Shown: positions 25,160-34,716 of the stretch, one piece after another | Position numbering within the stretch: position 1 is the stretch's first letter | Layout: each line of letters begins with the position of its first letter | Source: Akkermansia muciniphila | GTDB taxonomy: Bacteria > Verrucomicrobiota > Verrucomicrobiia > Limisphaerales > BJHT01 | Assembly: GCA_945861535.1 (NCBI GenBank) | Contig: CAMAUZ010000024.1 | Coordinates: 23,738 to 87,737, forward strand | DNA: 64,000 nucleotides | Direction of reading: 5' to 3' | Notes under the pieces: generated by a model | Told to the model about the DNA's origin: nothing | Database searches by the model: none | The model's input: the letters and a program-made list of their open reading frames with translations, nothing else | Made by a program: the position numbers and the translations under genes

Positions 25160-28027
25160 ACGCCCGCCTCCCCCTATCGCACCGGCCGTGAGATTGCCCG
25201 GGGCGGCATGGGCGCGGTGCTGGATGCGCGGGATCAGAAGCTCGGCCGCAGCGTGGCGATGAAGGTCATGCTCCGCCGCAATGCCAGCGAGGAGGAGCAG
25301 CAGCGCTTTCTCCAAGAAGCCCGCGTGCTGGGGCAGCTCGCGCATCCCAACATCGTGCCCGTCCACGACGTGGGCATGAATGAGCAGGGCCGCCTCTTCT
25401 ACACCATGAAGCTGGTGGTGGGCGTCACGCTGCACGACGTCATCGGCAAGCTGAAGGCCGGGGACAAGGACACACTCGCCAAGTATCCGCTCAACGCGCT
25501 GCTCACCGCCTTCCAGAAAGTCTGCGACGCCGTCGCCTTCGCGCACTCGCGCGGCATCATCCATCGCGACCTCAAGCCGCAGAACATCATGGTCGGCGAG
25601 TTCGGCGAGGTGCTGGTGATGGACTGGGGGTTGGCGAAGATTCTGCCGGGCAGTCCAGCTGCGGCCGAAGCGGCCAGAACTGGACCATTGCGAATACAGG
25701 CAGGCACTTCCGCTCCCCAAAGCGCTCCACCGTCAGGGAGTACCACAGGCCTGCGGTCGTCGGTCGGGATCGATCCGACCGAGGCTGCGACGTTGCCCTT
25801 GGTCCCCAAGCCGACCGACGACGCCACGCTCGTCTATGCCCCAGCCCCGGCTCCATCGGGCCCATCTGGGATTGCCAGCGAAGCCGCGACTTCGGGTAGC
25901 AGCTACGCGACGCTGGAAGGCGCGGTGATGGGGACGCCGCACTACATGCCGCCGGAACAGGCGGACGGTCGGGTCGCCGAGCTTGATGAACGCTCGGATG
26001 TGTATTCCTTGGGCGGCGTGCTCCATGCGCTCCTCACTTTGCGACCGCCCGTGGAAGGAAAGGATACCAGCGAAGTGTTGAACAAGGTGCTCCATGGCGA
26101 CATCACCGCGCCCGCGCTGGCGACCCGGGGCAACAAGCTCCCCCACCTGCCCAACGGCCTCGTGCCCCATGCGTTGTCGGTCGTGTGCATGAAAGCCTTG
26201 CAGGTCGCGCGCCGGGATCGTTACCAGACCGTGACTGAGTTTGAGCAGGATATCGCGGCGTATCAGGGCGGTTTTGCCACCAGCGCAGAGGACGCGAACC
26301 CGCTCGCCCGGTTTCGCCTCTTCATCCTCCGCCACAAAGTTCTCTCCGCGGTGACTTCGCTGACCGTGCTGCTGACCATCTTCTTCGTGGGAACGCTCAT
26401 CAAAAGCGAAGAATTGGCCAAAGCCCACGCGGAGCGAGCAGACCAGAGCGCCAAGCACGCCATGGGCGAGTCGCAAAAGGCGAAAGCCGAGGCGGAGAAG
26501 GCGATAGCGATGGCGCAGTTCCTGAGCGGCCTCTTCGATGACGCCGATCCCGTGGCCCGCCATGGCCGGGCGATGGGCGCAAGTCCCCGCCGGGGGCCGA
26601 GCGTGACAGCGCGCGACATGCTGGATCGAGGTGCGGCCACCTTGCGGACTTCGCTCAAGGACGATCCCGCGATCCGGGCCGTGCTGCTGGACAAGGTGGG
26701 CAACGTTTACATCAGCATGGGCCTTTATTCGCAAGCCGCACCGCTGGTGGACGAAGCGCTGGAACTGCGAACGAAACTCTTCGGTCCGGACCATGTGGAG
26801 ACGGCGGCCAGCTTGCACACCAAGGGCTTGTTGGACGGCTATCAGGGCCAATACGAGTCGGGGCTCAAACGAATGAACGCCGCCCTGGACATTTATCGCA
26901 AAGGCCATGCTCAGGGGCATCCGCTGGTTTCGGATGTCGCCCTCGATCTCGCCGTGCTGGAAGTGGCCAACAACAACCTCACGAAGGCCAGCCAGCTCTT
27001 GCTGACAGCCTTGGAAATCCGCCGGCGGGCCTTTGGTGAGAACAGTCGCGAAGCATTGGCCCCGTTGATGTTTCTGGCGGTGTTTGAAAACTCCTCCGGG
27101 CGGAGAAACCCGGAGCGCATCATGGAAGTGGCCAAGGTCTGGGACGGGGCCGGGCGGACCGAGGAATTCGGAGCCTTCGTCAATCTCGGGCTGAACGCCG
27201 TGGTTACGGCCCAGCTCGACCCGGCCAAAGCGGCTGATCTCTTTCAGGAAGCCGAACGGCGGGGCACAGCCCTGTTGGGATCGAACCATCTATACCTAAA
27301 CATTGTTCGCAATGAGCACGCTGCCTTCCTCAGCAAGACCGGACAACTGCCCGAGGCACGGGAAAAATACCAGGCCGTCATTTCCAGCGTCCAAAGCGCG
27401 CTCGGGACCAACTGCGTGTTTCTCATCGCCCCACTGGAAGGCCTGGCCCGGCTCGAATACGGCGCGAGAAATTACGCCGTCCTGGCGGGTATCTACCGAC
27501 AGTTGATCAGCCTGATGGATGCGCAGGCGCAGCGTGAGAGCGCCCAAGTGGAGTCGCGGAAGTATAACCGTCATCTGGGCCGGTGGATCGACGCGCTCAA
27601 CTCCCTGAAGCGGCACGGCGAAGCGGAACAGGAAATTCGCCGCATCCTGCTTTCCATCAGAGATGGCGGCATCTATTCGGAACTCAAGCCGGCAGCTTTC
27701 GTCGATCGCCTCGGTGTGGCCGTGCTCGGCCAGGCGGGGATCAACTTAGCCCCGGCAGACCTTGCCGCAGACAACTCCTCGGGTCAGCAAGCGCTATCGG
27801 CCGCCAAGCTCTGCGCCAAGGCGGCGGCCGCGCTGGCCAAGCGCACGCCTAATCCCACCGAAGCGGACCGCCTCGTCATCGGCCTGCTCATGGATCAGGC
27901 CGTGATGATCCTCAAAAATGCATTGGCAAGGGGTGCGCCCAAACCACCAGATCTGCGAACCGATCCCGACTGGTCGGTTCTCAGGTTGCACAAGGACTTC
28001 GCCCCGCTGGTGGAGCCGGGCAAGTAG
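25157..28027 (+). CDS. Transmembrane Ser/Thr kinase with TPR-type C-terminal domain
   Basis: The second paralogue has 956 residues. Its kinase half is nearly identical in layout to its neighbours (GREIARGGMGAVLDARDQKL, VAMKVMLRR, HRDLKPQN about residue 136, VMDWGLAKILPG) and has an intact glycine loop. After a membrane helix near 395-415 and a short coiled coil, the ectodomain differs. It shows tetratricopeptide-like helical pairs (AVLLDKVGNVYISMGLYSQA, LVDEALELRTKLFGPDHVET), as in Tpr-containing planctomycete kinases. The conserved kinase half with swapped C-terminal halves suggests modular replacement. It lies 26 bases after the previous gene and is probably co-transcribed. Confidence 0.93.
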   Translation: MTPASPYRTGREIARGGMGAVLDARDQKLGRSVAMKVMLRRNASEEEQQRFLQEARVLGQLAHPNIVPVHDVGMNEQGRLFYTMKLVVGVTLHDVIGKLKAGDKDTLAKYPLNALLTAFQKVCDAVAFAHSRGIIHRDLKPQNIMVGEFGEVLVMDWGLAKILPGSPAAAEAARTGPLRIQAGTSAPQSAPPSGSTTGLRSSVGIDPTEAATLPLVPKPTDDATLVYAPAPAPSGPSGIASEAATSGSSYATLEGAVMGTPHYMPPEQADGRVAELDERSDVYSLGGVLHALLTLRPPVEGKDTSEVLNKVLHGDITAPALATRGNKLPHLPNGLVPHALSVVCMKALQVARRDRYQTVTEFEQDIAAYQGGFATSAEDANPLARFRLFILRHKVLSAVTSLTVLLTIFFVGTLIKSEELAKAHAERADQSAKHAMGESQKAKAEAEKAIAMAQFLSGLFDDADPVARHGRAMGASPRRGPSVTARDMLDRGAATLRTSLKDDPAIRAVLLDKVGNVYISMGLYSQAAPLVDEALELRTKLFGPDHVETAASLHTKGLLDGYQGQYESGLKRMNAALDIYRKGHAQGHPLVSDVALDLAVLEVANNNLTKASQLLLTALEIRRRAFGENSREALAPLMFLAVFENSSGRRNPERIMEVAKVWDGAGRTEEFGAFVNLGLNAVVTAQLDPAKAADLFQEAERRGTALLGSNHLYLNIVRNEHAAFLSKTGQLPEAREKYQAVISSVQSALGTNCVFLIAPLEGLARLEYGARNYAVLAGIYRQLISLMDAQAQRESAQVESRKYNRHLGRWIDALNSLKRHGEAEQEIRRILLSIRDGGIYSELKPAAFVDRLGVAVLGQAGINLAPADLAADNSSGQQALSAAKLCAKAAAALAKRTPNPTEADRLVIGLLMDQAVMILKNALARGAPKPPDLRTDPDWSVLRLHKDFAPLVEPGK

Positions 28028-28156
28028 CGCATACTGGCCTTTCGCTCGCGCCACCCAGCGCGATGACCTAGGAATGGGAAGTGCGGCGTCCAGGCTGCCG
28101 CATGGCGGGCGTTAGTGGTATGATTCAGCTTGTGGCTTGGCTAGAGTCTTATACGC

Positions 28157-31100
28157 ATGGCCAATCTGGCTTCTTATCTTCGCGGTCGTGAGATCGCCCG
28201 CGGCGGCATGGGCGCGGTGCTGGACGCGCGGGACCAGAAGCTGGGGCGCAGCGTGGCCATGAAGGTCATGCTCCGCCGGCAGGCCAGCGAGGAGGAGGAA
28301 CAGCGCTTTCTCCAGGAGGCCCGGGTGCTTGGTCAGTTGGCGCATCCCAACATTGTGCCCGTGCATGACGTGGGCAAGGACGAGCAGGGACGGCTCTTCT
28401 ACACGATGAAGCTGGTGCAGGGCGTCACCCTTCACGACGTCATCAGCAAGCTGAAGTCCGCGGACAAGGACACGCTGGCCAAGTATCCGCTCACCGCGCT
28501 ACTGACCATCTTCCAGAAGGTGTGCGACGCCGTGGCGTTCGCGCATTCGCGCGGGATCATCCACCGGGACTTGAAGCCGCAGAACGTCATGGTCGGCGAA
28601 TTCGGCGAAGTGCTGGTGATGGACTGGGGCCTCGCGAAGATACTGCCTGGCAGTGCGGCTGCCGAGGAAGCGGCCCGGACGGGACCATGGCGGATACCGT
28701 CCGGCGCTTCTGCTCCCCAGAGTGCGCCACCGCCGGTGAGTTCGGCCGGCGTGCCGCCAGCGGCCGGGATTGATCCGGCCGAGGCAGCAACGTTGCCCTT
28801 GCTTCCCAAGCCGGCCGACGATGCCGCCACTCTCGCCTATTCCCCGATCCCGGCTCCTTGGGACGCACTTGGGATCGCCAGCCAAGCTGCCACCCCCGGC
28901 AGCAACTTCGTGACGCTGGACGGCGCGGTGATGGGGACGCCGCACTTCATGTCGCCGGAGCAGGCGGAGGGCAAGAGCGCCGAGCTGGACGCTCGCTCCG
29001 ACATCTTCTCGCTGGGCGGCATTCTCTACGCGCTGCTCACGCTGCGCCCGCCGGTGGAGGGCAATTCGCTGGAAGAGATCTTGTCGAAGGTGCGTAGCGG
29101 GACCATCGCGCCGCCCACGGTCTTTAACGCCCCGAGTTCCACCACGCAGGCCAAGGCGGGCACGACTGGTGCGGTGACGGAGCCGCGCAAGATTCATCCC
29201 CTGCCGCATTGTCCGGACGGGAAGGTGCCGTCGGCGCTCTCGGCTGTGACGATGAAGGCGCTGACGCGGGACAAGGCACGCCGGTATCAGACCGTTGCGG
29301 AGTTCACGCAGGACATCGTGGCCTATCAGGGCGGGTTTGCGACGAGTGCGGAGAACGCCAACGCGCTGACGCTGGCACTACTTTTCTTCCGACGGAACAA
29401 GGTGCTGGCCTCAGCGGCGGCGCTTGTGTTGCTGGTCATTCTCATCGCGCTGCCACTGGTGATTGCCAGCGAGCAGAAGGCCAAGGCGAACGCGACGCTC
29501 GCCGGTCAGAATGAGCTGAAGGCAAATCAGAACGCCGCCACCGCGCGGGCAAACGAGCTGAAGGCCGAGGCCAATGCCAAGCAGGCAAAGGCGGCCGAGC
29601 AGGCCGCGCGCGCCGAGAAGGAACTGACGCGTCGCGCCTTCGCCAGGGCGCAGACCGCGCTCGCCGATGCGGCCCTGCGCGAGCTGGACACCGTGGCGGC
29701 GCGCACCGCGCTGAATGCGGTGCCGGAGGATTTGCGCGATACGAGCTGGGAATACTTGCTGGCCCGCTCGGACACCTCGCTCGCCACCCTGCGCTCATTG
29801 AACAGCGCGGTGATTCGCGCCGTCGCGGCGCATCCAAAGCGGGCCGGGGTGTTCGCCATCATCGGTGGGGATCACGTCATTTCGCTGGTGGAAGCAGCCA
29901 CGGGGGTGCGGCTGTTGGATTTTAGCAGCGGCCTTGGCCCCACCCCCGGCGAAGGGTATTCACTCGCGTTTTCTCCAGATGGCGAGGAACTGGCCGTCGG
30001 CCACACTGCGGTCGCAAAGATCGTCTTTCACAGCGCGCGCGACGGTCGCAAGCTCCGCGAATGGAAGGCACTCGCGCCGGAAGCCCTCGCGTTCAGTCCG
30101 GTTGGTGGCCGCTTGCTCGTCAATGCGAGCCAACAGAAAGAGCGAGGAAGATTGGCCATGTGTGACGCACAAACCGGCGCGGCGAGGTGGAGTTTGGATG
30201 AGCCATCCCACTGGACCCACGCCGCCTTCCACCCCTCTGGCCAGTCGGTGGTGGTCGCGTCCGGCAAATTCAGCGTGGCGTTGCTCGATGCCGATGATGG
30301 CCAAAAAATCCGCGCGCTGCCGGACAGCGGACCCTATGTCAATGCGCTCGCCGTGAGTCATGATGGCGAATACGCGGCTTACGGGGACGAACAGGGCGGC
30401 ATCCGGAGTGTGCGTCTGAAGGACGGCCAGCTCATGCTGAACTTCCGCGCGGCGAATTGCGCCATCCGCGCGCTGCACTTCACGCCGGACAACCGCCGCC
30501 TCGTCACGCTCACGTATCCGAGAAACCACTCCTACCATCACGTCCGCGTGTGGGACGCGCTCACCGGCTACCCTTTGCAGGCGCTGTCCGGCGCGGATGC
30601 GCTGTCCACCGGCGCCAGCATCCATCCGGTTTCAGGCGAACTCGTCGTGATGGGCAAACAGGCGGCCAAGTTCTGGAACCTCAAGCAAATCGAACCCGGG
30701 TGGAATGTTCCCGCTTCCGTGAACCTGCCGTGGGCGGGGTTCTGGGGCGGAGACGACACGTTGCTCCACTTCGACCCGCGCGGACTGCCCTGCGTCTCGC
30801 AACTCACCTCCAGCGGCGGCGGAAATGTTCTCTGGCGTGCTGGAACCAATTGCCTGTTCCCCATCGCCAGCATCAGTGCGGATGGTCGCTTTGCCCTGGG
30901 CGGCGGGCTGTCCGCGCAGTCTGACTTTTTCCTGCTGCAACACGACGGCACGTCCGTGCGGGAGGTCGCGCATTGGAAACCGCCCTCCAACCCGCAGGTG
31001 CTGCGCTTGAGCCCGGCCGGTGACCGCGTCTGGACTGAGTCACAGATGTTCGATGCCACCACGGGGAAGCCGCTGTCCACCCAGACCGTCAAAGCGCGTG

Positions 31101-32170
31101 GCAACTGGGTGGACGGCCACTGGATTTCCTCGAACCGCCTGGTCACCCTCGCGCATGAAAAGGAGTCGTCCCTCGTGGCCGTTGTTGACGCCAGCACTGG
31201 ACAGACCCTCAGCTCTGCCACCAACGCCGCGCGCATCCTCGCGCTCGCGGTCGCCCCCGGCGGGCGGCTCATCGGTGAGGGCGGGCAGGACAAGCTCGTC
31301 CGCCTGCGCGACCCGAAGACGCTCGCCGTGCGCCACGAGTTCCGCGCGCACGATGGTGGCGTCACCGCGCTGGCCTTCCACCCACGCGAACCCATCATCG
31401 CCACGGCATCGGAGGATCTCACGATGCGGGTGTGGAACTACGAAGCCGGCGCGCTGCTGGAGGAGCTTCGCGGGCCCCAAGTGATTCCGCTCAGCCTGGC
31501 GTGGAGTCCCGGTGGCAAGCGCCTGGCGAGCGCCGGAATTGACCGGCTCGTGCACGTCTGGGAGCCACGCTCGCTCAACACCCGCGCACCGTCCGCACCC
31601 GCTGGCACCCGCAACGAATGGGAGTCTCTCCTCGCGCAGATCAAGTCCGACGACGTCGCCACGAAGGGTCAAGGCTGGGTCTTCGACAACGGCAGCTTGC
31701 GCAGTCCCGACCGCAAGTATGCGACCGTGCCGCTGCCCGGCAACTTTGCCCACACCAGTTATCACCTCGAGCTCAAAGTGCGCCGTCTCACTCCTGCGGA
31801 TTCGCTCACTGTTTTTCTCCCGGTTGCGGACCGGCAGACCGGTTTCATGCTCGATGGCTATCCCCAGGCCGGACATGTGTCAGGCCTCCACTACGTGGAT
31901 GGCAAAGGCGACACACAACAGGCCAATGCCGTGCGGGGCTTGCAGGTGAAGGATTCGGAGTCTCACCAGCTTGATCTCATCGTGCGCGTCGGTCCCGTGA
32001 CCTCAAGCATCGAAGTGCAGTTCGACGAACGCCCGCTCTACCGGTGGACTGGATTGCCAACGGCACTGAGCATGAACGGCCGCTTCATCGGACTGGCTTC
32101 CCACCAGCTCGGTCTCAGCGCGCACAAGCCTGACTGGGTTATCGAAGCCGCGCGCGTGAAACGGTTTTGA
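28157..32170 (+). CDS. Transmembrane Ser/Thr kinase with propeller and LamG-like ectodomain
   Basis: The third paralogue (1337 residues) is intact. It has GREIARGGMGAVLDARDQKL, VAMKVMLRRQ, HRDLKPQN, VMDWGLAK, then GTPHFMSPEQAEGK. A membrane helix lies near 415-435 (ALVLLVILIALPLVIASEQK), followed by a long coiled coil rich in KAxxNA repeats. The WD40/quinoprotein-like propeller follows (LRDPKTLAVRHEFRAHDGGV, MRVWNYEAGALLEELRG). The C-terminal LamG-like domain (WVFDNGSLRSPDRKYATVPL and ERPLYRWTGLPTALS) matches that of the first kinase. DWG replaces DFG, retaining the metal-binding Asp. A 129-base gap separates it from kinase 2. Confidence 0.94.
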   Translation: MANLASYLRGREIARGGMGAVLDARDQKLGRSVAMKVMLRRQASEEEEQRFLQEARVLGQLAHPNIVPVHDVGKDEQGRLFYTMKLVQGVTLHDVISKLKSADKDTLAKYPLTALLTIFQKVCDAVAFAHSRGIIHRDLKPQNVMVGEFGEVLVMDWGLAKILPGSAAAEEAARTGPWRIPSGASAPQSAPPPVSSAGVPPAAGIDPAEAATLPLLPKPADDAATLAYSPIPAPWDALGIASQAATPGSNFVTLDGAVMGTPHFMSPEQAEGKSAELDARSDIFSLGGILYALLTLRPPVEGNSLEEILSKVRSGTIAPPTVFNAPSSTTQAKAGTTGAVTEPRKIHPLPHCPDGKVPSALSAVTMKALTRDKARRYQTVAEFTQDIVAYQGGFATSAENANALTLALLFFRRNKVLASAAALVLLVILIALPLVIASEQKAKANATLAGQNELKANQNAATARANELKAEANAKQAKAAEQAARAEKELTRRAFARAQTALADAALRELDTVAARTALNAVPEDLRDTSWEYLLARSDTSLATLRSLNSAVIRAVAAHPKRAGVFAIIGGDHVISLVEAATGVRLLDFSSGLGPTPGEGYSLAFSPDGEELAVGHTAVAKIVFHSARDGRKLREWKALAPEALAFSPVGGRLLVNASQQKERGRLAMCDAQTGAARWSLDEPSHWTHAAFHPSGQSVVVASGKFSVALLDADDGQKIRALPDSGPYVNALAVSHDGEYAAYGDEQGGIRSVRLKDGQLMLNFRAANCAIRALHFTPDNRRLVTLTYPRNHSYHHVRVWDALTGYPLQALSGADALSTGASIHPVSGELVVMGKQAAKFWNLKQIEPGWNVPASVNLPWAGFWGGDDTLLHFDPRGLPCVSQLTSSGGGNVLWRAGTNCLFPIASISADGRFALGGGLSAQSDFFLLQHDGTSVREVAHWKPPSNPQVLRLSPAGDRVWTESQMFDATTGKPLSTQTVKARGNWVDGHWISSNRLVTLAHEKESSLVAVVDASTGQTLSSATNAARILALAVAPGGRLIGEGGQDKLVRLRDPKTLAVRHEFRAHDGGVTALAFHPREPIIATASEDLTMRVWNYEAGALLEELRGPQVIPLSLAWSPGGKRLASAGIDRLVHVWEPRSLNTRAPSAPAGTRNEWESLLAQIKSDDVATKGQGWVFDNGSLRSPDRKYATVPLPGNFAHTSYHLELKVRRLTPADSLTVFLPVADRQTGFMLDGYPQAGHVSGLHYVDGKGDTQQANAVRGLQVKDSESHQLDLIVRVGPVTSSIEVQFDERPLYRWTGLPTALSMNGRFIGLASHQLGLSAHKPDWVIEAARVKRF

Positions 32171-32182
32171 TCAGCGCGCCGC

Positions 32183-32350
32183 CAGGGTGGTGTATGAAGT
32201 CGAGGTGAAGCGGCTGGACGGGAAGTGAGATTTCGCTAATCTCCGGCCCATCGCATGAACCCCGGCTCTGCTTACACCCCCGGCCGCGAGCTCGCCCGCG
32301 GCGGCATGCGGGCCATCCTCTCGGCCACGGACCAATCCTTCGACCGCTAG
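32183..32350 (+). pseudogene. Debris of a further kinase copy: tail, junction and truncated start
   Basis: Bases 32189-32228 encode VYEVEVKRLDGK and a stop, the end of a kinase like the first paralogue. The junction repeat follows (GAGATTTCGCTAATC). Then ATG at 32255 opens a new kinase start, MNPGSAYTPGRELARGGMRA, which ends at a TAG at 32348-32350 after 31 codons, before the catalytic lysine. This shows that at least one more array member existed and has decayed. Confidence 0.85.
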
Positions 32351-32787
32351 CGCCAAATTCCCCGACCGAACTCGGCCATGTTCCCGAGCGGTTCCCTCCA
32401 GCGCCGCCAACCCAATCATGTGTCTCCACCGGGCACCCGCCGCGCGTACTCCGGGCGTCAGTCGCTGGCAGCTGTCGCCGTGCCCTTCCCCTTCCTCCCG
32501 CTGCGACCGGGACCGTCGCAAGCCGCCTGGGTTGCAGCTTCGCCGCCAATGTACATCGTGTTGCTTTGGTCTCCTCCCCCGTTTTTCCGTGGGAATCGAA
32601 ACGGCCAGGGCGGGGAGCGACCTGTCGGATTCGGGTCCCGAGGGTTCGTCGTGATGATTTCGAAATCACCCGGCACCGGCGAACGACGCTGTGAGGGTTG
32701 GCTTCCACGCTGCCGGATTCTCGCTTGACCGTCGGCGCTGCCGGCCGCCACTTTCCGCCATCCCGTTAGCCTTTCTCCGCGTATCAA
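32351..32787. other. Intergenic stretch, no supported gene
   Basis: Roughly 440 bases follow the kinase debris. No plausible frame, tRNA or clear palindrome is seen; presumably it is further decayed kinase-array DNA plus the promoter region of the gene at 32788. Confidence 0.35.
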
Positions 32788-34716
32788 ATGGATCCATTCA
32801 ACGAAAAAAAATTCCGACTTTCCGCCGCGGTGGAGTTTGCGGACCTCCCCGATGGCGTGCGGGTGCTGAAACAGCGGGTGCGCGGAGAGTATCTGGTCCT
32901 GACTCCGGAGCAGCAGCGGGTGCTGGCGTTGTTCGACGGACGGCAAACCGTGCATGAGGTGCTGCAAGGACTGCTCCAGGGGGAAAGTCATCCAAAGCTC
33001 CGCGCCTTTTACGACGTGGTGCTCGCCGCCCAGGCGAAGGGCTTTCTGTATGAAGGCGACTCGGAACCGCCCAGCGCTGCGGCCACGGGCCGTCGCTGGA
33101 ATGTCCGTTGCACCCCGACCAGCGCGGTGGCGCTGGCCTTGGGCCTCATCGGTGCCGGAGCTTTCGCGGTGGGGGTTTCGGCGGTGCCGATGCTTCCCGG
33201 CAATCCGATCGGTTGGTGCGTCGCGCTGGCGGCGATCTCGCTGGGACTGAGTCTCGCGTCGCTGTTGGCGGGTGCGGTACTGAGCGGTCTGGGGCGGGAG
33301 ATCTACCGCCCGGAGCTGCGCATGGACATGGTGCTGCCGTTTTTCTCCGTGGATACGCGGGACGCCTTGATGGGCGGTCGCACGGTGGAGGCGCTGACCG
33401 CGGTGCAGATGCTCGCCGCGCCGTTCGCGGTCGCGCTGGTCGGGTGGGCGCTGGATTCCAATGCGATCCTGCTCGCCGGCTGGATCACGGCGCTGGTGTT
33501 GAGTTCCCCCTTCGGCAACTCGCCGGCGCACGCGCTGCTGCACGCGCTCTTTCGCAAGCAACATGAGCTGCCGCGTTGTGCGGATACGTTTCTGAACCAG
33601 AAGCTTCTCGTGCAACTGCTCAACTTTCGGGAGTCGCTGACCGAGGAGCGCTACTTCCTCATCCACTCGACGTGGGCGGTGTTGTGGCTCGGCGCGGTGT
33701 TCCGGTTTGCCTCCGAGCAGATGGCCCGGCAGGCAAACTTCATCTTCGAGCCGGGGGCGCCAACGGTGATCTTCCTGTTGGCCTTGGTGCTGGCGGCACC
33801 GCTCGCCTATGGACTCTGGCTCATCGGCAAGGCCGGCCACCGGCTGTTCGCGCCCAAATTCTCCCCCGCCGAGACGAAGCTGAAACCGGGCGGCGACGGG
33901 GTGCGGCGGCCCGGTCCCGACGCGACGGTCAAATTCCTGTCCGACACGCTCTTGTTCTCGCAGTTGGCCGCGGCGGAAATCCGCGCCGTGGCCGAGGCGA
34001 TGGACTTCTTAACCGTGAAACCCGGCACGCTCATCATCCGCGAGCGCGACCGGGGCGACCTGATGTTTGTCATCCATGACGGCCGGGTGGAGGTGCGGAA
34101 GGAGGACGAAGCCGGGGTGAGTCGTCCGGTGGCGCAGCTTGCCCGCGGTGATGTTTTCGGCGAGATCGCGCTGCTGCGGCAGGTGCCACGCAACAGCTCC
34201 GTCGTCGCGCTGGAAGGAACGGAACTCTTTTCGCTCAAGAAGGCGGATTTCGACCGGTTGCTGCTCTCCACGCTGGGCGCGCAGAAAATTCAGGAGGTCG
34301 TGCAGGTGTGCGCCTTCCTGCGACGCCATGCCATCTTCTCGGACTGGCCGCCCTATGCACTCATGAAGGTTGCCGGGCAGTTCACTTTTCAAGACTCGGC
34401 CGCCGGGGCGACCGTGATCGCCGAACGGCAGCCGAACGAGTTTTTTTACTTGGTGTATGAGGGTGAATTCGAAGTGCGCAAGGCCGGGGCGCGGGTGGCG
34501 ACCCTCGGTCCGGGCGACTTCTTCGGCGAAGTCAGCTTGCTCCAAGGAACCGTTGCTTCGGCGGATGTGGTCGCCGTGCGGAACAGTCGCTGCCTAAAAC
34601 TGGGCCGGGACAGTTTCCTCCAACTGGTCAGCCGCGACTTCACCACCGGCATGGCCATTGAGCGCGCCTCGGAGCGACGCGTGTCGGCACTGAAGAAAAA
34701 GGGGGCTGCCAGATGA
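32788..34716 (+). CDS. Membrane protein with PqqD-like domain, M50-like core lacking HExxH, and two cyclic-nucleotide-binding domains
   Basis: The 642-residue product starts with a PqqD-like winged domain (1-90: EYLVLTPEQQRVLALFDGRQ). Several membrane helices follow (about 105-350), with PFFSVDTRDALMGGRTVEAL, a segment typical of M50-type membrane peptidases. No HExxH is present anywhere; where the zinc motif would be expected the sequence reads SGLGREIYRPELR. Two CAP-type cyclic-nucleotide-binding domains close the protein (about 395-500: GDVFGEIALLRQVPRNSSV; about 520-620: GDFFGEVSLLQGTVASADV). It is probably a cAMP-responsive membrane pseudo-enzyme, a plausible receptor for the cyclase at 19134. 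Its stop overlaps the next start (ATGA). Confidence 0.8.
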   Translation: MDPFNEKKFRLSAAVEFADLPDGVRVLKQRVRGEYLVLTPEQQRVLALFDGRQTVHEVLQGLLQGESHPKLRAFYDVVLAAQAKGFLYEGDSEPPSAAATGRRWNVRCTPTSAVALALGLIGAGAFAVGVSAVPMLPGNPIGWCVALAAISLGLSLASLLAGAVLSGLGREIYRPELRMDMVLPFFSVDTRDALMGGRTVEALTAVQMLAAPFAVALVGWALDSNAILLAGWITALVLSSPFGNSPAHALLHALFRKQHELPRCADTFLNQKLLVQLLNFRESLTEERYFLIHSTWAVLWLGAVFRFASEQMARQANFIFEPGAPTVIFLLALVLAAPLAYGLWLIGKAGHRLFAPKFSPAETKLKPGGDGVRRPGPDATVKFLSDTLLFSQLAAAEIRAVAEAMDFLTVKPGTLIIRERDRGDLMFVIHDGRVEVRKEDEAGVSRPVAQLARGDVFGEIALLRQVPRNSSVVALEGTELFSLKKADFDRLLLSTLGAQKIQEVVQVCAFLRRHAIFSDWPPYALMKVAGQFTFQDSAAGATVIAERQPNEFFYLVYEGEFEVRKAGARVATLGPGDFFGEVSLLQGTVASADVVAVRNSRCLKLGRDSFLQLVSRDFTTGMAIERASERRVSALKKKGAAR

